This document shows, piece after piece, positions 49,341 to 61,659 of a stretch of DNA of 64,000 bases (positions are counted from its first letter, which is position 1; every line of letters begins with the position of its first letter). The notes below the pieces were generated by a model, which was not told the DNA's origin, did not search any database, and saw only the letters and a list, made by a program, of their open reading frames with translations. Source of the DNA: Dryomyza anilis (Eukaryota; Arthropoda; Insecta; Diptera; Dryomyzidae). The translations under genes were made by a program, and so were the position numbers. Location of the stretch: positions 67,654,507 to 67,718,506 of the forward strand of contig OX638135.1 of the NCBI GenBank assembly GCA_951804985.1. The letters run 5' to 3'.

Positions 49341-49796
49341 TTATTTTTTTTTTTTTATTTCTCTAATTTTTTCTCTAATATAGTTTTGTATAAATGTATT
49401 CTTATCTATATCTGTTAATAGTTCTAACTCAATACCAGTAATTTTAAGCATAGTATTCCAGGATAGAACAAGTACTGTAAAATAATGACATGGATCTAAT
49501 TCAATTTGAATGCAAATTTTCATAAAATTTTCGAAAATATCTCCCAATAGTACAACGTCACAATTTAAATAGATTATTAAATAATCTTTTAAACTTTGAC
49601 ACGACATATAATCCTTCTCCGTACATTCCTCATTATTTAGAGTATTAAAGAATTTATTCCTTGGGGATTATGCAGACCCATCCAATTTCTGAAAACTATC
49701 CAAATAATTATTCGGAAACAAACCTTTTCGAAATAATTATCTATGAGTATTATTTGAAAAGATTTTCTTTTGTTATATTTATTGAATCTTCATTCG
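49341..49796 (-). pseudogene. polB: Polinton/Maverick PolB, exonuclease-palm linker piece
   Basis: The minus strand reads NNYLDSFQKLDG, NTLNNEECTEKDYMSCQS, DYLIIYLNCDVVLLGDIFEN (with the conserved D) and GIELELLTDIDK, all in the order of a protein-primed type-B polymerase. Open from 49607 to 49341 (88 codons), with a stop upstream. Strong family resemblance. Confidence 0.85.
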
Positions 49797-49905
49797 TAGA
49801 AAGGTCGTCGGTTCAAGCCTGGACTCACGCACACGCACAGCTCAAAATGGTGAGAGAGCTCGGCCGAAGTTCTTATAGGACTGTAGTGCCAAACTAGTAT
49901 AATTA
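49797..49905 (+). mobile_element. SINE copy with internal deletion
   Basis: GGTCGTCGGTTCAAGCCTGG joins directly to CAGCTCAAAATGGTGAGAG and GACTGTAGTGCCAAACTA, the head and tail of the family at 37555 and 62929 without the middle. It sits within the PolB pseudogene, whose frame continues on both sides. Confidence 0.8.
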
Positions 49906-49964
49906 TTCATTCAATGCCTTTACTAATTTGTCCAAGCTACTTGGTAGATATCTGAATGAGTCCA
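49906..49964 (-). pseudogene. polB: Polinton PolB fragment between SINE and MITE
   Basis: DSFRYLPSSLDKLVKALN on the minus strand, a conserved exonuclease-domain segment of Polinton polymerases. Confidence 0.75.
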
Positions 49965-50355
49965 CACAGAAAAATAAGTTCATACTATTTATGAATTTGT
50001 TCATCAATTTTATGAATTTTTCATTGATACTCAACCAATGACCAAATTCATCGAATTTATGAATCGTTCATAAAACCGTAATGAAAAATTCATATTATTG
50101 ATGAACGCATTCATAATATTTATGAAAAAAATGCATGATATTTATGAACTATTAAACTATTTAAAAAAATATATATATTTTTTTCTTTATTATTTGTTTT
50201 TTATTTTATTATATTAATTTTTTTTATTTCATTTTATTATTTTAATTTATTTATTTTTTTAACTACTTACATTTTATTTTTTATCTAATCTACTATTGAT
50301 GTTGTTTGTTGTTGAGCGATATTAAGTACCTGAGGCGCACGTTTCTTTTTCTGTG
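49965..50355. mobile_element. MITE with CACAGAAAAA ends
   Basis: CACAGAAAAA at the left, TTTTTCTGTG at the right. The left half repeats TTTATGAAT / TTCATAA motifs about every 20-25 bp. No coding. It interrupts PolB. Confidence 0.7.
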
Positions 50356-50965
50356 CACAAACCGTATTTTAAAATTGTGATCATCATTTAACTTAATTGT
50401 TTTGGTTATTTATATAAAAACTTCTTTATTTAGAGGAATTATATCAATATTACAAAATCATTTTAGTTTCTTAAAAATAAATGTAAGTCATATTTGGATA
50501 AGTTATGAGTAAATACAGGAAAATATTTATTTGCTTTTGTTTTTAAACTACAATCTATATGAGCAGCACCTAATTATTTTCTTGTATAATGACAATAATG
50601 TCTTACTTTTAAACTTATATTATGTTTACATATTATACATATCTTACATTATAAATACGATTTCTTGTCCATCTCCGTTATCTCGATGGGACGAATATCA
50701 CACAATTATATTCCAATACAATTGTTTAATTATAGTTAGTAGCGTCTCTATTAAAACTTTGGAGCAATCACTTCCTCTAATGAATAAACAGTAAAAATTT
50801 ACAGTATACATTTGATTATTATACATTTATATTTACCTATATATGTTTTCATTTCATCAAACTTGTCAATACCATGAAAAAGCACTAGGTACATGTTCCT
50901 GTACTGTATTGGTACATCCCGCTATCGGTACCAGCAATGATTCAAGATCCAGATAGAAAGTATAT
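50356..50965 (-). pseudogene. polB: Polinton PolB, HNH-like and exonuclease segment
   Basis: Minus-strand frames show NTVQEHVPSAFSWY near 50905, FDEMKTYIG near 50840, a Cys/His segment CIICKHNISLKVRHYCHY near 50610, GAAHIDCSLKTKA, and FPVFTHNLSKYDLHLFL near 50490, with several stops between. The order and spacing fit Polinton/Maverick polymerases. The plus-strand 87-codon frame is a shadow. Confidence 0.8.
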
Positions 50966-51323
50966 GGGTGATTCCACGTCAGATCAACCAGAGGTTTGGC
51001 AGCACCATCTCAGAAATTAATGAAATTTTGTAGGATGGTTATATGACTTAAACTTATGAAAAACGCAAAATTTCAGTTTCCTAGTTTTAGAGATATGAGT
51101 CCTTGAAATATGAAAAACTCACAAAAAATGCACAAAGTTGCGCTAGCTTAACTTACTGTAACTTAGGAAATGGTTAACTTACTGAAACCATTTAAACGAC
51201 CTTGTACAGGTTATAAAAAAGAGCAAAAGTGGAAATATTAAAATATTTAATATTAGTGTGACCATAGGTAGACAATAATCAACCAAAGTTTGCGGCAAAC
51301 TGAAGGAGGCGCATTTACAGAAA

Positions 51324-51727
51324 ATGCCGAACGGAAATGTCTTTGGCCTAATATCAGGACCTCAAAATAATAGAGAAGAGCGATCAACAGCCACAACCGC
51401 ACAAACAACACCAACATCACAAATAGAGAACGAAATAACTGCACTTCTGGACGAAACACAAAACGGCATTACAACACTGAACGATCCACAAACATTACGA
51501 GAATTTACACGAACAACAATACAAACGTCTACCTCACAAGAAACTTTAACCAAAAACACCAATCATTAACACAAATATATCGTACACAACCAACTCCAAA
51601 AACGAATCCTAAACATACACAAAAAACTGTAAGTCGAAAAAGACGATTAGAATTGAAAACAACGCAATTATTAAAAAAACAGGTGGAAAACCAAAATGAA
51701 TTGGTCGATGTTGTAATGGAAGAATAA
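51324..51727 (+). pseudogene. Possible Harbinger second protein (C-terminal part)
   Basis: A Thr/Gln/Asn-rich open part (51324-51569), then after a stop a basic stretch KTVSRKRRLELKTTQLLKKQ ending at 51727. Its position next to, and convergent with, the transposase fits the Myb/SANT-type partner of Harbinger elements, but no Myb motif is visible. Confidence 0.4.
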
Positions 51728-51848
51728 AGAAATAAGTAATTCATTTTATGGTGTGTTCAATTGAATTTTTTATTGTTAAATTGATGAGAGTTTGGTGTGG
51801 TCAGTTAACTGTGGTGAGTTTTAGTGTGTTTAACAAATTAGAAGTTAG

Positions 51849-52760
51849 TTATATTAAACTTTCAGCAAGTCCTCTTCTAATAATCATCGCTGTTTCAGAT
51901 TCCATAAGTATTGGATTTTCTTCGAATACGGTAGCATTGAATACGGTAGATGGGTCAAGAGGTTCCGGCCACATATTTTTGTAATAAATACACGCGATGT
52001 GTATAGCACAACAAACATTTATTATTTGTGTTGATTTTTCCGGGGAATAGTGCAAACCACGTTCGCCGATTATGCAGCGGAATCGATATTTGAGAACCCC
52101 AAAACACCGTTCAACAGCGTTTCGACACTTTATTTGCATTTCGTTGTATAGTATCTCATGAGCAAGCGAAGGATTACGAAATGGTTTCATCAAATACGGT
52201 TGTAGCTGATACCCAGAATCGCCTAATTACATCAGAATAGTTAAAATATTTTACCGAGCAGCCAAGTATTTTCTCTTCCTGCGATGTAAAGGCTTCAGAA
52301 ATAACGCTCGGCTTCACTATGTTTCCACACAAATGCATAGTGATTAGCCCCAGGATGCCTTGCGTCAACGTATTTTATTTCGAGTTTGTGATTTCATATT
52401 TATAATGTATTATAATCATATTATATTTGCGACACTTTTCTTTATAGAGCGTACTTACTACCATTGCATTTAAACTGTAGAAACCTTTTCTATTATAATA
52501 GAGATGCTTTATATTTTCGCCTGGGCACTTGATGTGGACGTGAGTCCCATCAATGCAGCCAATAACTCCAGACAGTTTAAAATTGTTATAAAAGTGCTGT
52601 TTGGTTTGGGTCTCTTCTTCCGCCTTTATTTGCAATTTTATCCATTTTGGACCAAAATGGCGTTCAAAAAGATCCAAACCGTAGCATTTAAACCGTAGCA
52701 TGTGAAAGGGATGAAACAAACTCATTCCCCACAGACTGTTGGTAGCTAAGGAAACGTTGA
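51849..52760 (-). pseudogene. Harbinger transposase, broken
   Basis: The 5' part (52725-52375) contains SGVIGCIDGTHVHIKCPGEN with the first catalytic Asp. After frameshifts come HPGANHYAFVWKHS and GDSGYQLQP (second Asp region), with about 48 bp of extra sequence near 52210-52250. The 3' part (52193-51849) contains CRNAVERCFGVLKYRFRC with the Glu of the DDE triad. Confidence 0.85.
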
Positions 52761-53331
52761 AATGTAGCTAGTTGTGAAACTTTTTTTTTTATTCAATTGC
52801 TGTTTTTCGATATCTTGTTTTCATTTTTGGGCCAATTTGCTCCAGAAGTCTTACAAACACCAACTTATTTGCACGGAAATTATGAACAAACCTAAATTGT
52901 AATTAACATATCAAGAAGTTATACATTGTAACTATAAATAAAACATACTCTGTATCAGGAAGTTCCATGATTTTAAAATTATTGCGTAATTTACTCCAAC
53001 GAACTCGCAAGCAATTTTCAATTTATATTTTGACTTTTTGTGCGTTACCAACTACTAATACATGAGAAAAACGTAAACATGTCTATACAAAATAGAAACG
53101 TTCATCGTAAAGAACAAACGTTAGACGTATTGAACGAACGAAACGAAAAGTTTGAAATACGTTGTACCAATTTTAGACGAAGGGGACTGCAAACGAAATG
53201 TAGTCACACGATAATAAACAGATACATGATTAGGCCGTAAGTCATGAAACCATCCTACAAAATTTCATTAATTTCTGAGATGGTGCTGTCAAAATTTTAA
53301 AATTTTCAGTTGATTTGACGTGGAATAACCC

Positions 53332-54235
53332 ATATGGAACTTGTAATCTTTTTTCAAATCTATTAAAGTTAATTTTGTTGTTTTCTTACATAGGCAAGTA
53401 AGTTATTTTCAATTTACTTGATGATTTGTGCTTTTCCAAAAATTCTTCGGAAGTAAATTGAAGTATGCAGATATAGCATACAAATAATTTATGATTTCTT
53501 TTGCGTGACTGTGTACTAATAAGATGACTTATGTCTCTAATCCATACGTAATGAGTACTTGTCTTATTGTCACAAAATAGAATATTAATTTGTATTGGTT
53601 GTTCATTTTTTGTCTTATATGTTCGTTCCAGTATTTCATATTTATTTATATTAACTTGATTATACATAAATAAGTTTATGCTAAATGAGTTTTCTAATTC
53701 GAATATTTTCGTATTCTTCACTTTGTGAGGAAATCAATATTTAATATCAGCAGTAATATCCACTATTCCATATGCTTGTATTCGAGATGGATTTTTGAAT
53801 ACATAAGAGCTGAAATAATTTCCATTTAAAACAATAACTGTCATTATTTTGAACATTAACACAAGCTTTTTTATTTTGTATGCATTGAGGAAGTTCAGAA
53901 TAGTTTAGTCCTTTTAATGGCTGATGTACTGATTGATGTTAACTTCAATTTTATTAATTTTTGTGAAAGACCAACTACTATCTCTTTCTTGAAATTCATC
54001 CATTTTTTGTATTATTACGTCCTTCATATCCAAAATAGCCGTACAAATGTCACTTTCTGATATAAATGTAAACTGCTTTGTTATATGGGACATAACTGAT
54101 ATTTGAAATTCATCATGTCCATCTTCAGGTTTAACAGCAAGAATATATGCAAAGTTTTTATCTTCATGTACATTTAGAATGTGTCTTTGTAAATTATACT
54201 CCCGCCAGTTAATTTACTAAATGTTGGTATAAGGG
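53332..54235 (-). pseudogene. polB: Polinton/Maverick PolB, N-terminal piece
   Basis: Minus-strand frames in order: HEDKNFAYILAVKPEDGHDE near 54170, FQERDSSWSFTKINKIEVNI near 53980, then open 53721-53386 with HYVWIRDISHLISTQSRK and a C2H2-like CYICILQFTSEEFLEKH, then ENNKINFNRFEKRL up to the Harbinger end. This matches the N-terminal arrangement of Polinton polymerases. Stops and frameshifts throughout. Confidence 0.85.
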
Positions 54236-54905
54236 AGGGATTATTAGATGATAGGATGGATGAAATATTCCTTAACTTGGAAGATCCTAGGATGTTATAT
54301 GTGAATCACAATTATAACAAATTAATGCAGAATACGGATGATGTTGTTTTATTAAACGCTCTACTCAGTTTGAGCATACTTTGCAAAAAAAATGGCCCTC
54401 CCAAACATAAAATTAACATGCATGATTGTAATTTTATATAAACATAATATTTAATTGCCTGATAAATTATTTGTAAACAGGGTTGTCTTGAGACTTGAAC
54501 AGTGTTGTAATGATCTCTGATTTACATTATGATATCACGGAAACTTTTTGATGTTGCCCCTTAATATGGTATATGTGCTAATAGAAACATAATAATTACC
54601 ACATCGAAACAAAATAAATACTTGAACCAAAACACAAATATTTTTAAAATGTAACATTATTTGGAACGACCTGAATATAAATATGTTTCCATAGAAACAT
54701 ATTAGTTGTTTCTGTTCAAAAAGTAGTATGTTTGCATATAAACATATCTGAATATTTTTGGAAATGAATCCTGAAAATAAAATAAAAATAAAATATTGTT
54801 TTTCTTTATTCATTTTTATAGAAAATCATTAAACAGGCACAGTGGGAATTAATAATATTTGAATTAATATACAAATTTTTAAATGCATAAGAAAATAATT
54901 GAATT
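54236..54905. other. Unassigned, small open frame and repeat-like DNA
   Basis: A 61-codon plus-strand frame (54256-54441) without family features, then AT-rich sequence with an internal palindrome ATATGTTTCCATAGAAACAT. Probably another non-autonomous element. Confidence 0.35.
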
Positions 54906-54962
54906 AAAAGTACAAGTACTAGTATCAGTGGAGCACATAGCGTTGACAGGGAGTTCGCGGAG

Positions 54963-55636
54963 CCTGTTGTAAAAAACCATGCCGAATTCTGTTTGAAAAT
55001 ATAGTTATAACCNNNNNNNNNNNNNNNNNNNNNNNNNNNNNNNNNNNNNNNNNNNNNNNNNNNNNNNNNNNNNNNNNNNNNNNNNNNNNNNNNNNNNNNN
55101 NNNNNNNNNNNNNNNNNNNNNNNNNNNNNNNNNNNNNNNNNNNNNNNNNNNNNNNNNNNNNNNNNNNNNNNNNNNNNNNNNNNNNNNNNNNNNNNNNNNN
55201 NNNNNNNNNNNNTCTATTCAGTCTATCAGAAATTGAGGATTTATAAATTTGAATGGAAAAACACAGATAATGGAACAAAATTAATTAATTAATAATTTGA
55301 TAGAAGATAACAAATAATTTATAAAATTTGTAATTACATTATCTGCACGGATAGAAAAGATTTGTTGAATATGTTTGAGTGTAAATAAAAATTATTACGA
55401 AATCACCATACATGTATTACGAATGAAGTGTAATTAAATTATTGTTCAGATGGTAATAAAATATTACTATGTGTAAACGTTTTATATATTCCCCAGCAGA
55501 ATCTGTCAAACTTATCATATATATGTTACAATTCAAACATACAATTTTAATTGCATTTGAATATACTATTTCTTGGCAGTTTACTTGGTTCTAACTATAT
55601 TTTCAAACAGAATTCGGCATGGTTTTTTACAAGAGG
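54963..55636. repeat. Inverted 50-bp arms around the assembly gap
   Basis: CCATGCCGAATTCTGTTTGA (in 54963-55012) recurs inverted in 55587-55636. The left arm ends exactly at the first N of the gap. The structure resembles the two ends of a palindromic element whose interior was not fully assembled. Confidence 0.75.
55013..55212. other. Assembly gap (200 N)
   Basis: Exactly 200 N, likely a scaffolding gap of nominal length. Confidence 0.99.
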
Positions 55637-55756
55637 CTCAATTCATCAACCCTAATGTTTGTAGAGAGGTTTCCTTTTGCGAAACTTCTAATTTCAGCGA
55701 AATCCTTGAAAAGAATAAATAAATAAATAAATACATATACATATTAACGTGCAGCA

Positions 55757-55860
55757 ATGACTATGCCAAAGGTGACATTTATGGAAACGGTCACCACAGC
55801 GCTTACGCAGGATATAGCGATATGTCACGCGACTGTGATGAAAAACGTAAATGTATTTCG
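55757..55860 (+). pseudogene. Retroelement zinc-knuckle remnant
   Basis: [14 protein letters not shown] in one frame is similar to the CDTYGHMARDCRKKRK knuckle at 60695. It is followed at once by (TA)n. It is probably a gag fragment of the same gypsy family as the element at 58849. Confidence 0.4.
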
Positions 55861-55886
55861 ATTTTATAACATATCGCTAACACTAC

Positions 55887-56290
<404 letters not shown>

Positions 56291-56671
56291 CCTCTGGATT
56301 GTGTACAAAATAAAAACACTCTTATGTTTGCTTTAAATTAGAAGAAATTCTAACAACTGCTGCATGTCATACTTAACTTGACATTTATCACACACGAGAT
56401 GCACTCGACCACTTTCCAATCAGTACTGCAGTACTGTGCCTCAGATGCGGCGCACGTTGTGTCGAAATCAGTGAAAACGCATGGCGTTTCGTTTAATTTG
56501 ACGCTTAAACTACACGAGATCTGCTAATGTTATGTAGATATGATTTAAAGAAAATTCTTTGATGAATAAAATGCTGTATATATTTTCATTTGAAAGCACC
56601 CTACAGTCATACGCAACACCAGAATTTCGACTTTGGTCTGAAGTATACATACGTATATTTCTTTCGCCATA
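56291..56671. other. Unassigned, with a diverged LTR-like segment
   Basis: CACGAGATGCACTCGACCAC to CTGTGCCTCAGATGCGG (56393-56450) is similar to the reverse complement of the LTR promoter region near 59100-59190. The rest is unassigned. Confidence 0.4.
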
Positions 56672-58445
56672 ACAACCAATGATGGGTTTCAGCCGCAGCA
56701 ATTACCCCTCGCCAGTCGCTTCTGCACTGAGCGCGCTGGCGCCAGTTTTACACTTCAAGTGTTGTCAGGTTGTCTTGCACTTGGTCACTCCAGAGAGATT
56801 CGGACACCTTCTCCTACGTTGACCACCACTGGGTACAGAATTGAACACCTTTTTTGCTGGAGCGCTTTCATCCATACGCTCGACATGTCCAAGCCAGCGT
56901 AGGCGCTGGATCTTAATGCGCCTGACTATGTCAATGTCGCCGTAGAGCTCATACTGCTCGTCGTTCCATCTGATTCTGTACTCGTTTTCAATGCATATCG
57001 GGCCATAGATTTTCCTCATCGGTGTTGGCAAGCGTCCATGCCTCAGCGCCATAGAGGCGGACTGGCATGATGAGCGACTTATAGAGCGTAATTTTTGTTC
57101 GTCGAGAGAGGGCTCTGCTCCTCAATTGCCTACTGAGCCCAAAGTAACACCTGTTGGCAAGAGTTATTCTTCACCTAATCTCCAGGCTGTCATTGTTTTT
57201 TCCTTATTGATGCTGGTTCCTAGGTATATAGGAAGTCCTTCACAACTTCGAAGTTGTGGTTGTCAATAGTGACATGTTGTCCAAGACGCCGTGACGCTTT
57301 GTTTGTTGACACCAGGTACTTCATCTTATCCTCGTTCATCGTAAGACCCATTCTACGCGATTCCCTCTCTAAACAGAAGAATGCTGCACTGACGGCTCGT
57401 ACGCTCTTCCCAATTATGTCGATATCAGCAGCGTACCTGAGCAGCATGCAACTCTTGTTGAAGATAGTGCCACTGTGATGGAGTTGTGCAGCTCTTACAA
57501 TGTTCTCCATTATTAGGTTGAAAATGTAACACGATATGGAATCGCCTTATTTGAAACCTCGTTCGGTATTAAACGTATCGGTGAGGTTGTTCCCAATTCT
57601 CACTGAGCAACGTGTGTCGGTCAGGGTCATCCTCCAAAGCTTTATAAGTTTCGCAGGTATACCGAACTCAGACTTGGTGGCGTGTAGGCGACTTCTTATC
57701 GGACTCTCGAAGACAGCTTTGTAGGCGACGAAGAGGTGGTGGGTGTCGATCTGCCTCCCTTTGGTCTTTTCCCGATTTGGCGCAATGTGAAAATCGGTTC
57801 TATGGTGGTCTTGCCAGGTCTGAAGCCGCACTGATAAGATCCAATCAGTTTATTTACGATGGGCTTCAGTCTTTCACATAATACGCTCGTTAGAATCTTT
57901 TACGCGATATTGACGAGACTTATCCCATGGTAGTTGGCGCGTATCGTGGGATCCCCCTTCTTAAGGATTGGGCAGAGTATACTGAGATTTCATTCGCTAG
58001 GCATACTTTCTTCTGACCATATTCTGCTGATGAGCTGGTGCATGCTCGTTATGAGCTCATCGCCTCCGGTCTTACACAACAACACAGCAGGCAGACCATC
58101 CGATCCTGCGGCTTTGTTGTTTTTCAGCCTGTTGATGGCTGTGCAGACCTCATCACGGTCAGGCGGCGGTATGTCAACGCCGTCTTCAGAAACTGGGGTT
58201 GTGAAGCTGTCTTCTCTATCAGAGGAGTAGTTGTCATCATCGCCTGCTAGAAGATCAGAGAAGTGCTCTCTCCATAGTGTATCCTGGACATCTGTTACTA
58301 GATTCCCGTCATCGTCCTGACAGGAAGAGGGTCCGGTCTTTAAACCTCCGGTCAGGCGTCTTATCTTCTGAAAGAATTTTCGAGCCTCGTTCCTGTCGCC
58401 ATGCATCTAAATATCTTCACACTCGCGTCTTTCTAATTCTCTTTT
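56672..58445 (-). pseudogene. LINE family A, copy 3
   Basis: Minus-strand copy from the endonuclease-RT linker (KIRRLTGGLKTGPSSCQDDD) to the 3' end. The RT part shows NNKAAGSDGLPAVLL, CPILKKGDPTIRANY and, in place of the YADD active site, YAADIDIIG near 57410, so a catalytic Asp is lost. IYGPICIENEYRIRW and RLRWLGHVERMDES mark the C-terminus. The endonuclease is missing. Several frameshifts. Confidence 0.85.
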
Positions 58446-58848
58446 CTTGCGGGTGTTACGTGTATGTAAAGTATTTTAAGTTTTTTTCAAATTTAATTTT
58501 TCCACTTCCATATTTCAGAAAATAAAGTTTAAAAAAAAATCGGTTTTTGATCTTTATAAAAAAAAAAATTTTACACTTTATGACATAATCAATTGTACAG
58601 GATAGCGTAATTTTAAAGAATCTACGGTACTTATTCATTCAAATTATGTTTAAATTTATATTTAATTTAATATTCTATACAAAAGTAAAAATGAAAAGAA
58701 AAGACTCTCCCTCACCTTATTAGCTGAAGTGAAATTTGTAATTACTCCTTTTAAAATATGCTATAACTTACCAAATTTATTCCGCCACCTGCGATACACT
58801 AAAAAATCGAAATTCGTTGCAGGCTACCAAGTACATAGTAATACATAC
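58446..58848. other. Unassigned AT-rich stretch
   Basis: No gene or repeat boundary recognised. Confidence 0.4.
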
Positions 58849-59215
58849 TGTTACGAAAAGAGTGAATTTGCTCCATTGTGCAAGCAATCAACAGTAATAA
58901 ATGAGACGCAAGATAATTCAGCGCACTAAGCAATGTGTTAGAAAGAGACGGAAGATCATTCAATGCTCTATGCAATGTGAGAGAAAGAGATGGAAGATCA
59001 GCACATTAAAACACATGAGTGCAAATGAGATGCCAATAGCATGCGTCATTCACGAAACGAGTAGAAGGTTCTCGAAACAAGTCGAAGCTTGTCGAACGTC
59101 TCGAACTGATGTCTGCAGTATATAAGGCCGACGTATCTGAGGCACAGCACTTCAGTTGCGATTTGATAGTGAGCTAGTGCGCCTCGTGAGTGAACATTGT
59201 AAAGCTAAATTGTAG
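58849..59215 (+). mobile_element. LTR of a second gypsy-type element, 3'-truncated
   Basis: It begins TGTTACGAAAAGAGTG, a common type of gypsy LTR start, and runs to the LINE insertion at about 59215. It contains a complete core promoter (see 59119-59157). The gag knuckle, protease and RT of a gypsy element follow on the same strand beyond the LINE, so it is probably their 5' LTR. Confidence 0.6.
59119..59157 (+). promoter_or_regulatory. TATA box and arthropod initiator
   Basis: TATATAA at 59119-59125 and TCAGTT at 59152-59157. The spacing of about 30 bp between box and initiator A is the standard arthropod Pol II arrangement. Confidence 0.7.
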
Positions 59216-60640
59216 AAATTCATGCAGACTATGTAGTAATTATGGTAAGTGGAAATTACCTTCCTACTATTAGCAGCATTGTGGAAACTGCACTGAAAGA
59301 ACTGTCAATGTGGGCAGGACAATACGGCCTAGGAGTAAACGCCTCCAAGACTGAACTCGTACTTTTCACAAATAAAAGGAAAATTGGAAACTTTGAGCTT
59401 CTAATACTTGATGGCTGCACACTCTCTCTATCTAGTGAAGCCAAATATCTCGGAACTATTCTAGACAGTAAACTTCGATGGAAACGCAACTCCGAAGAAA
59501 GAGTGAAAAAAGCACTATGCGCTTTCTATTCATGCAAGAAAACTGTCGGAAAACGAAGGGGCATGAGACCAAGTATAATCCACTGGATGTACACATCGAT
59601 CATCAGACCCATATTAACGTACGGTTCTACTGTATGGTGGGAAGCGATAAAGAAGACTACATTTGTTAGGGAAATGAGATAAGTACAAAGACTGGCATGC
59701 ACCAGTATTACAGGCGCATTGAAATCGAGGGATGGAGATCATGCTTAATCTTCTGCCAGTAGACGACTTCATTAGGAGTACAGCAGCAAAGAAAGCGATT
59801 CGACTTAGAGAATCAGGATTCTGGAAGCAACACTCATATGGACACACGTCTATCCTCGAAGATTTCAGCATGATCGAACTCCCAAAAACAGACTATATAA
59901 TACCACAGATGGAAATAAATCCAAACTACTCCATCGTAATACCTAGTAGAGAACAATGGAGCGCTAACTCGCCAACAAGCAATAGCCACCTTGTGTCTTT
60001 CAAGCAGAAATATTCGCGATAGATAAAGCAGCACAAACCACCCAAACAAAGAACATTGATCCATCGGATATTACAATCTTTGTGGAAGTCAAACTCATGC
60101 GATAACCATATGCCGGGTTCTCGGACATAGCAATATAGAAGGGAACGAACAAGCCGATGAGCTAGCGCGACAGGGTTCTGCACGTAAAATAGAGGATGCA
60201 TGTTCTTCGACTAGGATTCCATTAGGTGTCCTAAGAAGGAAAAAACGACGGAAAAAACAAACGCAAACTGGTCATCCAGAGACGACTGCATTATCTCACG
60301 TCGTCTCTGGCCACACACCAATGAAAAAAGAACAAAAAGTCTGATAAATAACAATAAAGAAGCTACCCGCATCGGCATCCTGACAGTACATTGTGCAATC
60401 GACACAATGGCGCACAGACTGGGCATCCCCGCGCCCGACCACTGCAGGAGCTGCAAAGAAATTGAGGAAGAAGAATCAATCGTACATCTACTATGCGACT
60501 GTCCAAATCTCCAAACGCTCCGATTCCAGTACATGGGGAACAGGTTCTGTGGTGAACTGGAAGAAATAGGTGAAGTTCCTATTGAATATCTACTAGGGTT
60601 CGGTAGAAGATCAGGTTGGTTTCGAAGAAACTAACACACA
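59215..60640 (+). pseudogene. I-superfamily LINE fragment: RT end, RNase H, zinc finger
   Basis: It begins at a degenerate active site (HADYVVIMVSG, YADD changed to HADY), then LGVNASKTELVLFTNKRK and SIIRPILTYGSTVWW (59242-59682). Later frames resemble RNase H, with IEGNEQADELARQGSA near 60140. The end has a Cys/His zinc finger, CRSCKEIEEEESIVHLLCDC (60435-60494). RNase H after RT points to the I/Loa/R1 group. It is 5'-truncated and lies between LTR and gag of the gypsy element. Confidence 0.8.
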
Positions 60641-60659
60641 CAGAATAAATCCGAATACA

Positions 60660-61500
60660 CAGCTGCCAACCGTGATACCCAATTTAAAGGTAAATACTAC
60701 AATTGTGATACATATGGGCATATGGCACGTGATTGCCGTAAAAAACGTAAGCGCTCTTTAAATAAATCCACAGAGGAATGACAGGATCATGTCGAAAATA
60801 ACAACAAATTTAAACAATCTTTAAACTAAATCGAGTCAGTTCTGCGGGGCACGATCTGACTCCCATAACCGATTGCCCCAGAATCTCCATTTCACTAATT
60901 GCTCGAAAGCCAAATAGCTTAACTGTCGAAGGACTCATTGATTGTACAGCATATATGGTAACATTGGATACGGGAGCTTCACACTCAATAATAAGAAGTA
61001 ACCTGATATAGGACGAAGTAGAGCCGCTTATAGGATTAAGATTACAAACAGCGACAGGTGAAGAGGCCCCTATCAGAGGAAAGATTACCAAGAAAATCAC
61101 GATTGGTACTACGACAGTTAAGCATGATATTATAGTGGCGGAAATAGTGAATGAAATAATACTTGGCATGGACTTCATGATAAGGAACGGTTTCACACTA
61201 GATTTAACAAGAAAAATTTTGAGTTATGCCAACACGGAGATCCAACTAAACATTGATTGTGACCAGAGCCCGAAAATTAAACAAGTTATCGCTCATAAAA
61301 ATAGGAAAATAGCACCTAATTCAGAAGCTATTGCTTGGGCGAAATTAAATTGAGATTGTGGGATAAGCAAGTTGGGGGTTATTGAAGCAAACGAAGAGCT
61401 GTATAAAAATAACATAGTGGTAGGAAGAACACTTGTTGAGGCGAAGAAAGACAAAATTGTACCTATAAGAGTTCTCAATCGAGAAAACTCGTGAAAATTA
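60660..61500 (+). pseudogene. Second gypsy-type element: zinc knuckle and protease
   Basis: CDTYGHMARDCRKKRK (60695-60745) is a CCHC-type knuckle with its first Cys altered (YYNCDTYGH). YMVTLDTGASHSIIR near 60960 has the D-T-G protease site, and NEIILGMDFMIRNGFTLDL near 61155 the C-terminal half. The frame continues with stops to about 61500. It differs from the element at 24175 (D-T-G, a single knuckle, short spacing), so it is another family. Confidence 0.85.
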
Positions 61501-61659
61501 ATCAAAAAGAGAACAGTGATAGGCCAGTGTCAAGTGGCATCACCGATTATAAATTGTGAGTCAAATCAATCAAAAGACTATGTCACACCGCAAATAAACA
61601 AACGATATACTCACAGTTAATAAACGAGTGGACAAAGGATTTGGCTGAAGAAAATTAAT

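Larger units (their letters stand above)
50966..53331 (-). mobile_element. PIF/Harbinger DNA transposon
   Basis: The ends are GGGTGATTCCACGTCAGATC and GATTTGACGTGGAATAACCC, with an ATAT on each side. Subterminal sequence (AGCACCATCTCAGAAATTAA and its inverse) extends the inverted repeat to about 85 bp. It contains a broken transposase on the minus strand and a possible second gene on the plus strand, the usual two-gene Harbinger layout. It splits PolB between its N-terminal and HNH-like parts. Confidence 0.85.

Noticed and set aside
59232..60640. RNase H plus zinc finger as a host gene
   Set aside because: It is collinear with RT sequence of an I-superfamily LINE and broken by stops.
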